The notes under the pieces were generated by a model. It was given only the letters and a program-made list of their open reading frames with translations. It was not told the DNA's origin and ran no database searches. The translations under genes and the position numbers were made by a program. Shown one piece after another: positions 23,337 through 30,591 of a DNA stretch of 32,548 nucleotides. Positions within the stretch are counted from its first letter, which is position 1. The number at the start of each line of letters is the position of its first letter. Source of the stretch: Flavobacteriales bacterium UBA1937 (GTDB taxonomy: Bacteria; Bacteroidota; Bacteroidia; Flavobacteriales; Weeksellaceae). Location of the stretch: the NCBI GenBank assembly GCA_002337005.1, contig DDFD01000066.1:1-32548 (forward strand), in the 5' to 3' direction.

Positions 23337-24944
23337 CTAGGAAAGTGTAACTCTAATCGTATTACCTACTCTTGTAATCGTTGCTGTTCTACCACTTAAA
23401 TTAGTTCCAATTGTGGGATTAGTACCACTCATAGCTCCTGAACTAGAAATTATGGTAAAAGTTCCTGTAGGCATAGCTTGCATTAAATTAATTTTGGAAG
23501 CTGTGCCAAGATTGCATGTTCCTGTTACATTAATTAAAGAAAGTGAGGTTCCATTAGAATAGACATTAACACCTGAAGTGGAGCCACTAAATGCTAAATT
23601 AGCAACAGAAAATGTTCCTGCATTTCCTGTTCCTGTACCTCCTTGCAAAAAACCTGTTAAACTAACTGTAGTAGATGAAGAAGTTACTAGTGAACCTGTT
23701 CCGCCCAAAACTCCGTTGTTTACAGCAGTAGTTCCTGTGTAAGTACTAGTTCCATTTAATAATTGAGTTCCTGTTCCTGTTTTTAAAACATTTACCACTT
23801 GACCGCCGAGTCCATTTCTAAAAATTCCATTGTAAGTTCCATTTCCATTATCATTTCCTATAGAAAAAGTTTGAGGTCCTGAAACCGTAGAATGAATTTC
23901 ACAAATACCTGTACTAGCTCCGTCTAAAGCACCAATAATTGCGGTATTATTTGCTCCAACGTTTAAAACAAGGTTTCCATTAACTTCAATTTTATTTTTG
24001 TTGATAGAGCCACTACTATTCATCTGAAATGCTTTACCAGCCAATATTCTAATGGTTGCTACAAAGGTATTTGCGGTATTATCAAAAGTAACCCTTGCTA
24101 CTTGTCCTATAGTTGGATTCCAAGTTCCCAGTCCATCAATTGTTAAAAAATTTGTAGTTCCAGAAATTAAACCAGTAAATGAACTTCTATCATTAGATGC
24201 ATCATAGAAAGTAACATCTCTATTAATGTTAATATTACCACTATGTACTGTATAAAACCCAGAAGAATATGCTCCTATTAATACTAAACCTGTTCCCTGA
24301 GCAGAAACAACAATGTTGTTTGACGGAGTAAAACCTCCTGCCCATCTCCATTCTATATTACTATTACCAGTTCCGGAATCTCCCAAAATTACATTGGTTG
24401 TTCCGATAGCTGTACTTGTACCTAAATATAAACCACCTTCACTTACCGTAATGCTTCCTGAAAATGTATTATTACCAGTTAAAATAAGATTGGAAAGCCC
24501 TTTTTTAATAAAACTTCCTCCACCTTGTAAAGTAGAAGAAATGGTTGCGTCTTGATTGGTTGTGATTATGCCTCCTAAAAGATTTAAAGTGCCATTTTGT
24601 ATAAGAAAATTTCCTGATGGAGTATTGTTAAAAAACATACTTTTCACATCTTGAGTTCCAGAAACTGTTACTGTACCAGCAGCTCCGTTTCCTAGATTAC
24701 CACCAAAAATAGCATTTCCACCAGGAACCCAAGCCTGATTAGCAGATGTAGCAGTTTGCAACCAAGTAGTATTAGTAGAATTCCAAGTTCCAGAACCATT
24801 ATCTACCTGAGCGTTGCCCGCTGTATTATCCCAGATTAAAGCTCCCATTACATCTGGATTATAATATCGATTAGCTGGTAGTAATTGTGCATTACTAAAC
24901 ACACAAAACAAACCAAAAATTATAGTATTAATTTTACTGTACAT
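23337..24944 (-). CDS. PATR-type (autotransporter-associated repeat) secreted protein
   Basis: 535 residues from ATG 24944 (MYSKINTIIFG). Signal peptide to about residue 19. Seen: an N-terminal Trp-rich segment (ALIWDN, GTWNSTNTTW, AWVPGGNAIFGG) of the kind that precedes PATR arrays, and two PATR units, about residues 145-175 (FIKKGLSNLILTGNNTFSG...) and 386-418 (VLKTGTGTQLLNGTSTYTG...). The intervening sequence is Gly/Thr/Asn/Ser-rich and probably forms one long beta-helix. No autotransporter barrel and no type IX C-terminal sorting domain is visible; the chain stops at TRVGNTIRVTLS. The start overlaps the end of the upstream YadA-like gene by 11 bases, so the two are coupled. It is probably a surface or extracellular fibre; export beyond the periplasm is unexplained. 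No terminator seen after it. Confidence 0.85.
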   Translation of the reverse strand: MYSKINTIIFGLFCVFSNAQLLPANRYYNPDVMGALIWDNTAGNAQVDNGSGTWNSTNTTWLQTATSANQAWVPGGNAIFGGNLGNGAAGTVTVSGTQDVKSMFFNNTPSGNFLIQNGTLNLLGGIITTNQDATISSTLQGGGSFIKKGLSNLILTGNNTFSGSITVSEGGLYLGTSTAIGTTNVILGDSGTGNSNIEWRWAGGFTPSNNIVVSAQGTGLVLIGAYSSGFYTVHSGNININRDVTFYDASNDRSSFTGLISGTTNFLTIDGLGTWNPTIGQVARVTFDNTANTFVATIRILAGKAFQMNSSGSINKNKIEVNGNLVLNVGANNTAIIGALDGASTGICEIHSTVSGPQTFSIGNDNGNGTYNGIFRNGLGGQVVNVLKTGTGTQLLNGTSTYTGTTAVNNGVLGGTGSLVTSSSTTVSLTGFLQGGTGTGNAGTFSVANLAFSGSTSGVNVYSNGTSLSLINVTGTCNLGTASKINLMQAMPTGTFTIISSSGAMSGTNPTIGTNLSGRTATITRVGNTIRVTLS

Positions 24945-26541
24945 CACCACTTAATACACTAGAATTAGTTGCTCTTACTTCTAAACCTGCTTTTGCCCAT
25001 CTTCCAGATGTTCTGGTACCATTCCATCTATTATTAATTACCATTCCTCCAGAACCCGAAATTGTAACTTGCCCCGTTCCTGCTTGAGTTATACTAATTT
25101 GAAATCCAATTGGTAATGTATTTGGAACAGTAAGAGTAACCGCAGAGTTAGATGTAAAATCAAATATTTTTCCGTGATCTGCTGAAGTTAAAGTATAAGT
25201 AGTTCCAGTTACCGTAACTACAGAAAAAACTCCAATAGTAGAAGGTTTCCAAGTACTGGTTGTATTATCCCAAGTCAAGACTTGCCCATCAATAGGAGCT
25301 GTAGTTGCTACATTTCTCCCTTGAATTTTTGCAACAGTAGTTGCTCCTATAGTTCCTGTAACATCACCAGCAATTGACATAGCATTTACATTATTCGTAG
25401 CGATTACATCCCCATTAGCATTAGTGGAAAGCAATGCCGCATTTGGTAAATTAGTAAATCTTAATCCACTGTTACCAGCTGTTCCTTGAGTGATTTCTAA
25501 TTTATTATTTGGGGTTGAAGTTCCAATTCCAACATTAGCACCATTTCCAAGAATTACAGTATTATTTTGATTTGCTGTCACGTTATATCCTATTGCAGTT
25601 GCATTAGTAGCCGAAGCAGTAGATCCTTGACCTATAGCTGTTGAGTTTTGACCTGAAGCTAAGCTGTTTTGACCAACTGAAATAGCATTTTGATTTACAT
25701 TTGCTCTAGCATTTTGACCTATTGCAACGGTACCGTTTTGTGTAGCCAAAGCAGATTTTCCCACAGCTACTGCTTGATAAGCAGAAGAGGCCGAAGCTCC
25801 AACAGCTACAGATTCTGTACTAGAATTTTGTGAACTAGAACCTATAGAAACACCTTGAAATTGTGCTTTTGCACTTTCGCCAACTGCTACAGCTTCTGTC
25901 TGTGCGTTTCCTGCATTATTACCTACAGATACACTCTTGTATGCTGCATTAGCACTTAATCCTAAAGCTGCCGATAATTGATACACACTTAATCTTCCAG
26001 ATTCTGTATTATTAACTTTAAAAACTAAATCTTTATCATCTATTGTTCCTAAAAAATCCGTTGAAGGTGAAGTCCCAGAATTTCCTGTTAATAACCAGCC
26101 TGAAGAAGGAGTTGCACTAACCCAGTTTGTCCCATTAAAAACAAAAAGTTGACCAGAAGTTTGATTCACATATATATCACCAGCAAGATTAGAACCAGAG
26201 ACAACTGGATTAGTAGTTCCATAAAACAATCTTTCAGTTTTATCCGTAATTCTGAGCCATTTAAGGCCATCCCAATAGTAAAAACCTTTGGTTATTGATG
26301 CATTATTAGTAGTATTATAAACAACAAGGCTAGTTGCGGGACTAGGAATAGTAGAAGTATCTGTAGTACTTACCAAGGGAATTCTAGGAATTAATAGCCC
26401 TTTGTCACTATTTTTAGCAACTATATCCAGAACAGCAGAAGCATCTGGGGTTTCAGTATTAATACCTACTTGGGCATTGATTTTTTGCATAGTAATGCAC
26501 AAGAAAAAAATCCATAAAAATGGCTGTAATAATTTCATCAT
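24934..26541 (-). CDS. YadA-head-repeat surface protein with tail-fibre-like C-terminus
   Basis: 535 residues. Signal peptide to about residue 24 (INAQ), then VGINTETPDASAVLDI, a flavobacterial surface-protein opening. Residues about 65-185 include YYWDGLKWLRI and LFVFNGTNWVSA segments. Residues 202-333 hold nine or ten YadA/Hep_Hag-type head repeats of about 14 residues (SVSVG, AVAVG, VSIG, VAVG, VAVG, VAIG, ISVG, AIG, AIG), the left-handed beta-roll of trimeric adhesins. VGIGTSTPNNKLEI follows. Residues about 440-533 (TTYTLTSADHGKIFDF..., GQVTISGSGGMVINNR, SVLSGDV) look like the C-terminal domain of phage tail fibres. There is no coiled-coil stalk and no YadA beta-barrel anchor. It is probably a trimeric extracellular fibre. 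It overlaps the PATR gene. Confidence 0.85.
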   Translation of the reverse strand: MMKLLQPFLWIFFLCITMQKINAQVGINTETPDASAVLDIVAKNSDKGLLIPRIPLVSTTDTSTIPSPATSLVVYNTTNNASITKGFYYWDGLKWLRITDKTERLFYGTTNPVVSGSNLAGDIYVNQTSGQLFVFNGTNWVSATPSSGWLLTGNSGTSPSTDFLGTIDDKDLVFKVNNTESGRLSVYQLSAALGLSANAAYKSVSVGNNAGNAQTEAVAVGESAKAQFQGVSIGSSSQNSSTESVAVGASASSAYQAVAVGKSALATQNGTVAIGQNARANVNQNAISVGQNSLASGQNSTAIGQGSTASATNATAIGYNVTANQNNTVILGNGANVGIGTSTPNNKLEITQGTAGNSGLRFTNLPNAALLSTNANGDVIATNNVNAMSIAGDVTGTIGATTVAKIQGRNVATTAPIDGQVLTWDNTTSTWKPSTIGVFSVVTVTGTTYTLTSADHGKIFDFTSNSAVTLTVPNTLPIGFQISITQAGTGQVTISGSGGMVINNRWNGTRTSGRWAKAGLEVRATNSSVLSGDVQ

Positions 26542-26581
26542 TTGCGTTTTAGATATTTCTGATTTTAAACAAAAATAATAC

Positions 26582-26589
26582 CAAATGTA
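26582..26589 (-). promoter_or_regulatory. Candidate -7 box of the adhesin operon
   Basis: TACATTTG on the minus strand fits TAnnTTTG and would give a leader of about 35 bases to the start at 26541. There is no clear -33 TTG. Confidence 0.4.
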
Positions 26590-26877
26590 ATGAAATTCAG
26601 TTAATTAAAAATATTTTTTTTTGATTTTTTTTAAAAACACACTGTAAAAAAACTTGAACCCCATGAAGAAAATACAATGACATTAATTAAAAAAAATAAA
26701 TAAAATTAATAATTCATTAAAATTCTATAAATTAAACATTAATAATCAATTATTATTAAATTATTTTAATTTGTAAATTTTAGCTATTTGGAGTAATAAT
26801 TAATCAAATAAAGAATTAAAGATAATCAATATTAGAAATTAAAATCATATCAATCAAATAGATAAATCATTATAATT

Positions 26878-26907
26878 AAAAAAAATTCATTCCGTGGAAT
26901 GAATTTT
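26878..26907 (-). terminator. Terminator of the glycosyltransferase gene (leftward)
   Basis: AAAATTCATTC pairs with GAATGAATTTT around a four-base loop; the minus strand continues with T-rich sequence. It lies about 30 bases after the stop codon. Confidence 0.75.
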
Positions 26908-26936
26908 ATAATATTTTTTATGCAATTAATCTGTTA

Positions 26937-27890
26937 TTAAATAACTTCTTCTACGTGATAATTCTGATGCCCTCTACTTTGTCTAATTACCAATTCGCCT
27001 AAAAAACCAGCTACAAAAAGTAAAGTTCCTAAAATCATCATCGTAAGAGCAATATAAAACCAAGGATTTTCTGCGATAAGATTTCCGTAAATGTGGTAAT
27101 AATAAACGTCTATCAATTTAGTTGCACCCAACCAAAATGCAGATAAAAACCCGAAAATAAACATCAATGTACCTACTGCCCCAAAAAAATGCATTGGTCT
27201 TCCACCAAATTTACTAACAAACCAAAGCGTAATTAAATCTAAAAAACCACGAATAAAACGCTCTGTACCAAATTTGGAAGTTCCGTATGGTCTAGCCTGA
27301 TGTTGTACCGCTTTTTCTGTAATTTTTTTAAAACCAGCATTGGCTGCTAATACCGGAATCCAACGGTGCAAATCGCCATAAACATCTACCGATTTTACCA
27401 CTTGTTTTCTATAAGCTTTCAATCCACAATTGAAATCGTGCAATTCAACACCAGAAAGATTTCTTGCAGCAGAATTAAAGAGTTTTGATGGTAAATTTTT
27501 AGTCATTACATTATCAAAACGTTTTTTCTTCCAACCAGAAACTAGATCGTACTTTTCTTCAATAATTTTACTATACAATCCTGGTATTTCTTCTGGAAAG
27601 TCCTGCAAATCTGCATCCATTGTAATCACTACATTTCCTTGAACTTTCTCAAAAGCTGCGTGTAACGCTTGCGATTTACCGTAATTTCTAGAAAATTTGA
27701 TTCCATGTATATGATTATTTTCTTTAGACAAATCATTTATAATTTGCCAAGAAGTATCTGTACTACCATCATCTACAAACCAAACTTCATAGGTATAATG
27801 ATGCTCTTTACATACTTTATCTATTCTTGCATAAAGCTCATGCAGAGATTCTTCTTCGTTTAAAAGGGGAATTACAACTGATAAATCCAT
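26937..27890 (-). CDS. Family 2 glycosyltransferase, ArnC/DPMS-like
   Basis: 317 residues. Seen: GT-A fold N-terminus SVVIPLLNEEESL, FVDDGSTDTSW, FSRNYGKSQALHAAFE, MDADLQDFPEEI (the DxD-type metal site) and a C-terminal pair of membrane helices (about 232-256 and 274-303). This is the class that moves a sugar from a nucleotide donor to undecaprenyl or dolichyl phosphate at the inner membrane face. The HDFNCGLKAYRK segment is typical. The sugar is unknown. The DUF4199 gene lies 64 bases upstream on the same strand, a common arrangement in flavobacteria. A TAATTTTG sequence at 27908-27915 (minus) could be its own -7 box. Confidence 0.93.
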   Translation of the reverse strand: MDLSVVIPLLNEEESLHELYARIDKVCKEHHYTYEVWFVDDGSTDTSWQIINDLSKENNHIHGIKFSRNYGKSQALHAAFEKVQGNVVITMDADLQDFPEEIPGLYSKIIEEKYDLVSGWKKKRFDNVMTKNLPSKLFNSAARNLSGVELHDFNCGLKAYRKQVVKSVDVYGDLHRWIPVLAANAGFKKITEKAVQHQARPYGTSKFGTERFIRGFLDLITLWFVSKFGGRPMHFFGAVGTLMFIFGFLSAFWLGATKLIDVYYYHIYGNLIAENPWFYIALTMMILGTLLFVAGFLGELVIRQSRGHQNYHVEEVI

Positions 27891-27954
27891 TCAATAATTT
27901 TAAGCTACAAAATTAAGAAATAAAAACTTTAGATTGATGAGAATATGAGATATA

Positions 27955-28533
27955 TTATGCCTCTACTCTGCTTCTGAAGAAACTTCCGAAAAATGTAGAA
28001 AGAATAGTATAAAACACCAAAACCGCTGCAAAATAATACGTAAACTGTCTGAAATTAAATATATCCTTATCTTTTACCATTTCTGGTGAAAAACTTTGCA
28101 TACTTTTTTGGTAATCTTTATCTAAATCTTGCTTTTCTTTTTCAGTTTTCATGATAGACCTTTGTTTTTGATAAATCTCCGTCAATTCCTTTTTATTTCT
28201 TTCAACAAACTGAAAATTCAAGGTATCTTTCGCATCTGTGTCTATAAAATTTAGAAACCCGAAAATACTAGTCATTGACAAAATACCCCCAATAAACATG
28301 GGCTTAAAAGCTCTACCAAAAGCATCTTTGAAACCAAGAATTCCTTTTTCCTTTTTCAAAGAATTTACAGATAAATACGCTGCCAAAGTATATATAGCTG
28401 GTAGTGCAAATGCATTGAGCAACATACTTGTATTAAAATAATTGGTATTATATGCAAAAAAATAGGCTCCAAAAAAAACCAACATATTTGCGATAAACAA
28501 CACAAAACCAACAGCATAAACATTTTTAATCAT
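27955..28533 (-). CDS. DUF4199 membrane protein
   Basis: 192 residues. Seen: four membrane helices, at about residues 7-28, 34-55, 78-98 and 162-186, with a charged, Lys/Glu/Gln-rich cytoplasmic or periplasmic segment (about 105-155) between the third and fourth. GILGFKDAFGRAFKPMFIGG is the conserved stretch typical of DUF4199. The function is not known. It is commonly found directly upstream of a family 2 glycosyltransferase in Bacteroidetes, as here, so a role in lipid-linked sugar handling is possible but only by association. Confidence 0.85.
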   Translation of the reverse strand: MIKNVYAVGFVLFIANMLVFFGAYFFAYNTNYFNTSMLLNAFALPAIYTLAAYLSVNSLKKEKGILGFKDAFGRAFKPMFIGGILSMTSIFGFLNFIDTDAKDTLNFQFVERNKKELTEIYQKQRSIMKTEKEKQDLDKDYQKSMQSFSPEMVKDKDIFNFRQFTYYFAAVLVFYTILSTFFGSFFRSRVEA

Positions 28534-28565
28534 ATTTCTAAATTTATTTTTTTAATTTTTTTCAG

Positions 28566-28586
28566 TTTTGAATTTTGAATTTTGAA
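28566..28586. repeat. Period-7 repeat (TTTTGAA x3) in the SRP RNA promoter
   Basis: Three exact TTTTGAA units. Each supplies a TTG; the middle one lies 18 bases from the -7 box, so the array forms the -33 region of the SRP RNA promoter. Confidence 0.75.
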
Positions 28587-28603
28587 TTAATTCTGTATTT
28601 TTG
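28575..28603 (+). promoter_or_regulatory. Promoter of the SRP RNA gene
   Basis: TTG 28575-28577, 18 bases, TATTTTTG 28596-28603 (exact TAnnTTTG). Transcription should begin 5-6 bases later, right at the first paired base of the RNA. Confidence 0.65.
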
Positions 28604-28607
28604 CAAC

Positions 28608-28700
28608 GGCAAGTCCTAAACAACCAGCTCCTGAGAATCCTCCAGGGTGGGAACGCAGCAAAGGTAATCGGTTGTAGCGGTGTGATTTAGGTAGCTTGCC
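28608..28700 (+). ncRNA. ffs: Signal recognition particle RNA (small bacterial type)
   Basis: About 93 nt. The ends pair (GGCAAG 28608-28613 with CTTGCC 28695-28700). The apical part is the conserved domain IV: CCAGGGTG, GGAA tetraloop, CGCAGCAAAGG, where the asymmetric loop with GCAGC..AAGG binds the Ffh M domain. It is followed by a run of seven T as terminator. It forms SRP with Ffh to target membrane proteins to the Sec machinery. Its ends are estimated from pairing and the promoter. Confidence 0.92.
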
Positions 28701-28734
28701 ATTTTTTTATGCCTTTTTTTGAAATTTTCTACAA

Positions 28735-29415
28735 TTATATTTCAAATTCTTCTCCCAATTTTGGTATCGAAAAGTCAATATTTTTTTCCGCAAATAATTG
28801 TTTAGCAGAATCTTGATTAATTTTTATCGGTGGAAAAGTATCAAAATGACAACCAATCACTTTTTTACATTTTAATAATTCTGAAGCTGCAAACGCTGCT
28901 TTTCTGGCACACATCGTATAATGACCACCAATTGGCAAAATAGACAAAGTAATCTCGCCAAAAAGCTGAGGAAAATAAGCCATATCAGCCATTACACCAG
29001 TATCTCCTGCTAAATACACATTTTTTCCTTGAAATCTAAAAATATATCCACAAGGTTGTCCACCATACGTTCCGTCAGGGAAACTAGAGGTATGATGCGC
29101 AGGAACCATAGAAATTTTCATGTCATCAAATTTGGCAGAACCTCCGAAATTAATGTCTATAGAATTTGGATGATTGAAATATTCACAAATTTCTGGTTGA
29201 CCAATTACTGCACAATCAGGATAATTTACTAACACTTCTTTTACATCTGCAATATGATCTCCGTGCGCATGTGTAATAAGCACGTAATCAATTTTTTGCG
29301 ATGAAATATCAAAACCTGTTTGCTCTTTCTGAAAATTATAAAAAGGGTCAGAAAGAATAGTTGTGCCGTTGTATGTGAACAAAAAACAGTTTTGTCCGAG
29401 GAATTTTATTTTCAT
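28735..29415 (-). CDS. UPF0173-family metallo-beta-lactamase-fold hydrolase
   Basis: 226 residues, the normal length. Seen: MKIKFLGQNCFLF start, LSDPF, metal-binding H49-A-H51-G-D53-H54, VPAHHTSSFPDGTYGGQPCGYIF and LAGDTG (third metal group), and the final GCHFDTFPPI histidine. It is a cytosolic metal-dependent hydrolase with unassigned substrate (YtkL type). The start lies two bases after the stop of the upstream membrane-protein gene. An additional copy of its first codons lies about 630 bases upstream, next to the GNAT gene, implying that the membrane-protein gene was inserted here. Confidence 0.93.
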   Translation of the reverse strand: MKIKFLGQNCFLFTYNGTTILSDPFYNFQKEQTGFDISSQKIDYVLITHAHGDHIADVKEVLVNYPDCAVIGQPEICEYFNHPNSIDINFGGSAKFDDMKISMVPAHHTSSFPDGTYGGQPCGYIFRFQGKNVYLAGDTGVMADMAYFPQLFGEITLSILPIGGHYTMCARKAAFAASELLKCKKVIGCHFDTFPPIKINQDSAKQLFAEKNIDFSIPKLGEEFEI

Positions 29416-29417
29416 GA

Positions 29418-29978
29418 TTAATTCTCTTTTAAAATATATCTTTTTCTCCAGATAGTTCTATATACTTTTAGTGTTTCCACTTCATTTTTGTTTAAGACTT
29501 TAACAAAATTTTTATTTTGAGAAAAATAAACTGAATCAATATTATTTTCATTTTTTATTTGAAATAAATAAGTAGTCCAAGAATTACTAGAATTAATTTT
29601 ATCTAGCTTAATATCAATTCTATCTTTAGAAATTTCTTTTTTAAAGATACTGTCAAAATGATAAACAAGGCTATGTCTATTTTCTAAATACATTAAAGTT
29701 GGAAATGAAATAATAAAAAAAAGTAATATTAAAAAAACACTAGAGATGCTAAATATATACTTTTCTTCCGATACAGCACCAGTAAACAATATTGCTAAAA
29801 CCAAACCAAAGATTAATGAAAATTCTATTTTATTTAAATAATTATAGTAATCTGGTTGAAAATTGTAGGCATAATCTTTATCAAAAAAAAATAAAGCTAA
29901 AAATATTGATAATAAACATAGAATTAACAAAACTCTACTTACCGATTGCCATTTTTTATTTTTAAAATCTATAAACAT
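29418..29978 (-). CDS. Membrane protein of unknown function, probable insertion
   Basis: 186 residues. Seen: three membrane helices (about 17-34, 51-69, 73-97), then an 85-residue polar C-terminal part rich in Lys, Asn and Ser (DRIDIKLDKINSSNSWTTYLFQIKNENN) that probably faces the periplasm. No motif I recognise. It is more AT-rich than the UPF0173 gene and lies between that gene and a duplicated fragment of its start, so it appears to be a recent arrival. Its own promoter would lie inside or next to that fragment. It may be co-transcribed with the GNAT gene upstream. Confidence 0.7.
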   Translation of the reverse strand: MFIDFKNKKWQSVSRVLLILCLLSIFLALFFFDKDYAYNFQPDYYNYLNKIEFSLIFGLVLAILFTGAVSEEKYIFSISSVFLILLFFIISFPTLMYLENRHSLVYHFDSIFKKEISKDRIDIKLDKINSSNSWTTYLFQIKNENNIDSVYFSQNKNFVKVLNKNEVETLKVYRTIWRKRYILKEN

Positions 29979-30007
29979 GGTTATTATTGATACATTGTAT
30001 TCCTATG

Positions 30008-30045
30008 AAACAAAAACAACTTTGCCCGAGGAATTTTATTTTCAT
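30008..30045 (-). pseudogene. Duplicated 5' fragment of the UPF0173 gene
   Basis: From ATG 30045 the minus strand translates MKIKFLGQSCF and then diverges. The first 20 bases are identical to the start of the intact gene at 29415, followed by about three substitutions in the next ten and a T-run shortened by one base. The ATG lies only 4 bases after the GNAT stop, so UPF0173 was probably once the direct neighbour of the GNAT gene. It is a truncated remnant. Confidence 0.75.
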
Positions 30046-30049
30046 TTTC

Positions 30050-30499
30050 TTAATTTTTAATCATTATTGGTAAATAGCGATTTTCAATTTTGGAAGATTG
30101 CTGTAATTCAACAGTTTCAAATCCATATTTTTTGTAAAAATCTTCAGCAAAAGGCTCTGCAGTTAATTTTATATAATTGAAATCAATCTCCCTAACTTTA
30201 CTCAGGAAATCAGTCATTAATAAGTTACCTAATCCTCTACCAATATATTCTGGTAAAACAAAAAGTGAATCTAATTCAATATAATCATCAAATTTCACAA
30301 AAGCATAAAAACCTATAATTTCATTCTCATCATTTTCTAAATGATAAACGTAATTATTGATGATAAAATTTTCTGTAACAGTTAAATCATCTTTCCAAAT
30401 ATCCATCCATTCATCAGAATAATTCCAATATTTTTTTGAAATTAAAGAAATTTCTGTGAGTCTTGTATGAAGCTTGGAAGATGATTTCTTGATTTTCAT
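30050..30499 (-). CDS. GNAT-family N-acetyltransferase
   Basis: 149 residues. Seen: the GNAT core from FYAFVKFDDYIELDSLFVLPEY into the acetyl-CoA pyrophosphate loop IGRGLG (86-91) and NLLMTDFLSKV, then the C-terminal EPFAEDFYKKYGFE motif that covers the cofactor. The N-terminal half is poorly conserved, so the substrate (small molecule, protein N-terminus or antibiotic) is not predictable. It is cytosolic. Its stop lies 4 bases before the UPF0173 fragment. Confidence 0.9.
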   Translation of the reverse strand: MKIKKSSSKLHTRLTEISLISKKYWNYSDEWMDIWKDDLTVTENFIINNYVYHLENDENEIIGFYAFVKFDDYIELDSLFVLPEYIGRGLGNLLMTDFLSKVREIDFNYIKLTAEPFAEDFYKKYGFETVELQQSSKIENRYLPIMIKN

Positions 30500-30577
30500 T
30501 TTCTAAATTGTGTCTCTTTGGTATGCAAAAAATTTGTGATGAATTAAATTACACCAATTTCCTTTCTACGAAATTTC

Positions 30578-30591
30578 AACTTCTGACTTCT
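30578..30591. repeat. Period-7 repeat (GACTTCT type), second locus
   Basis: AACTTCT then GACTTCT, touching the menA stop codon. The same unit occurs at 22540-22546, about 8 kb away. Confidence 0.45.

Larger units (their letters stand above)
26542..26936. other. 395-bp extremely AT-rich gap upstream of the adhesin pair
   Basis: It contains a candidate -7 box for the leftward adhesin operon and, at its right end, the terminator of the glycosyltransferase gene. The 250 or so bases between (about 26610-26870) are nearly all A and T with many TTAAT/ATTAA stretches; I see no gene or RNA. Such DNA would be curved and may bind nucleoid proteins. Confidence 0.6.

Noticed and set aside
28608..28700. 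tRNA or riboswitch at the RNA gene locus
   Set aside because: No cloverleaf or CCA-type ends; the GGAA tetraloop and GCAGC..AAGG loop are diagnostic of SRP RNA.
29418..30045. Insertion sequence explaining the gene-start duplication
   Set aside because: No transposase, no terminal inverted repeats, and the direct repeat is longer and less exact than a usual target-site duplication.
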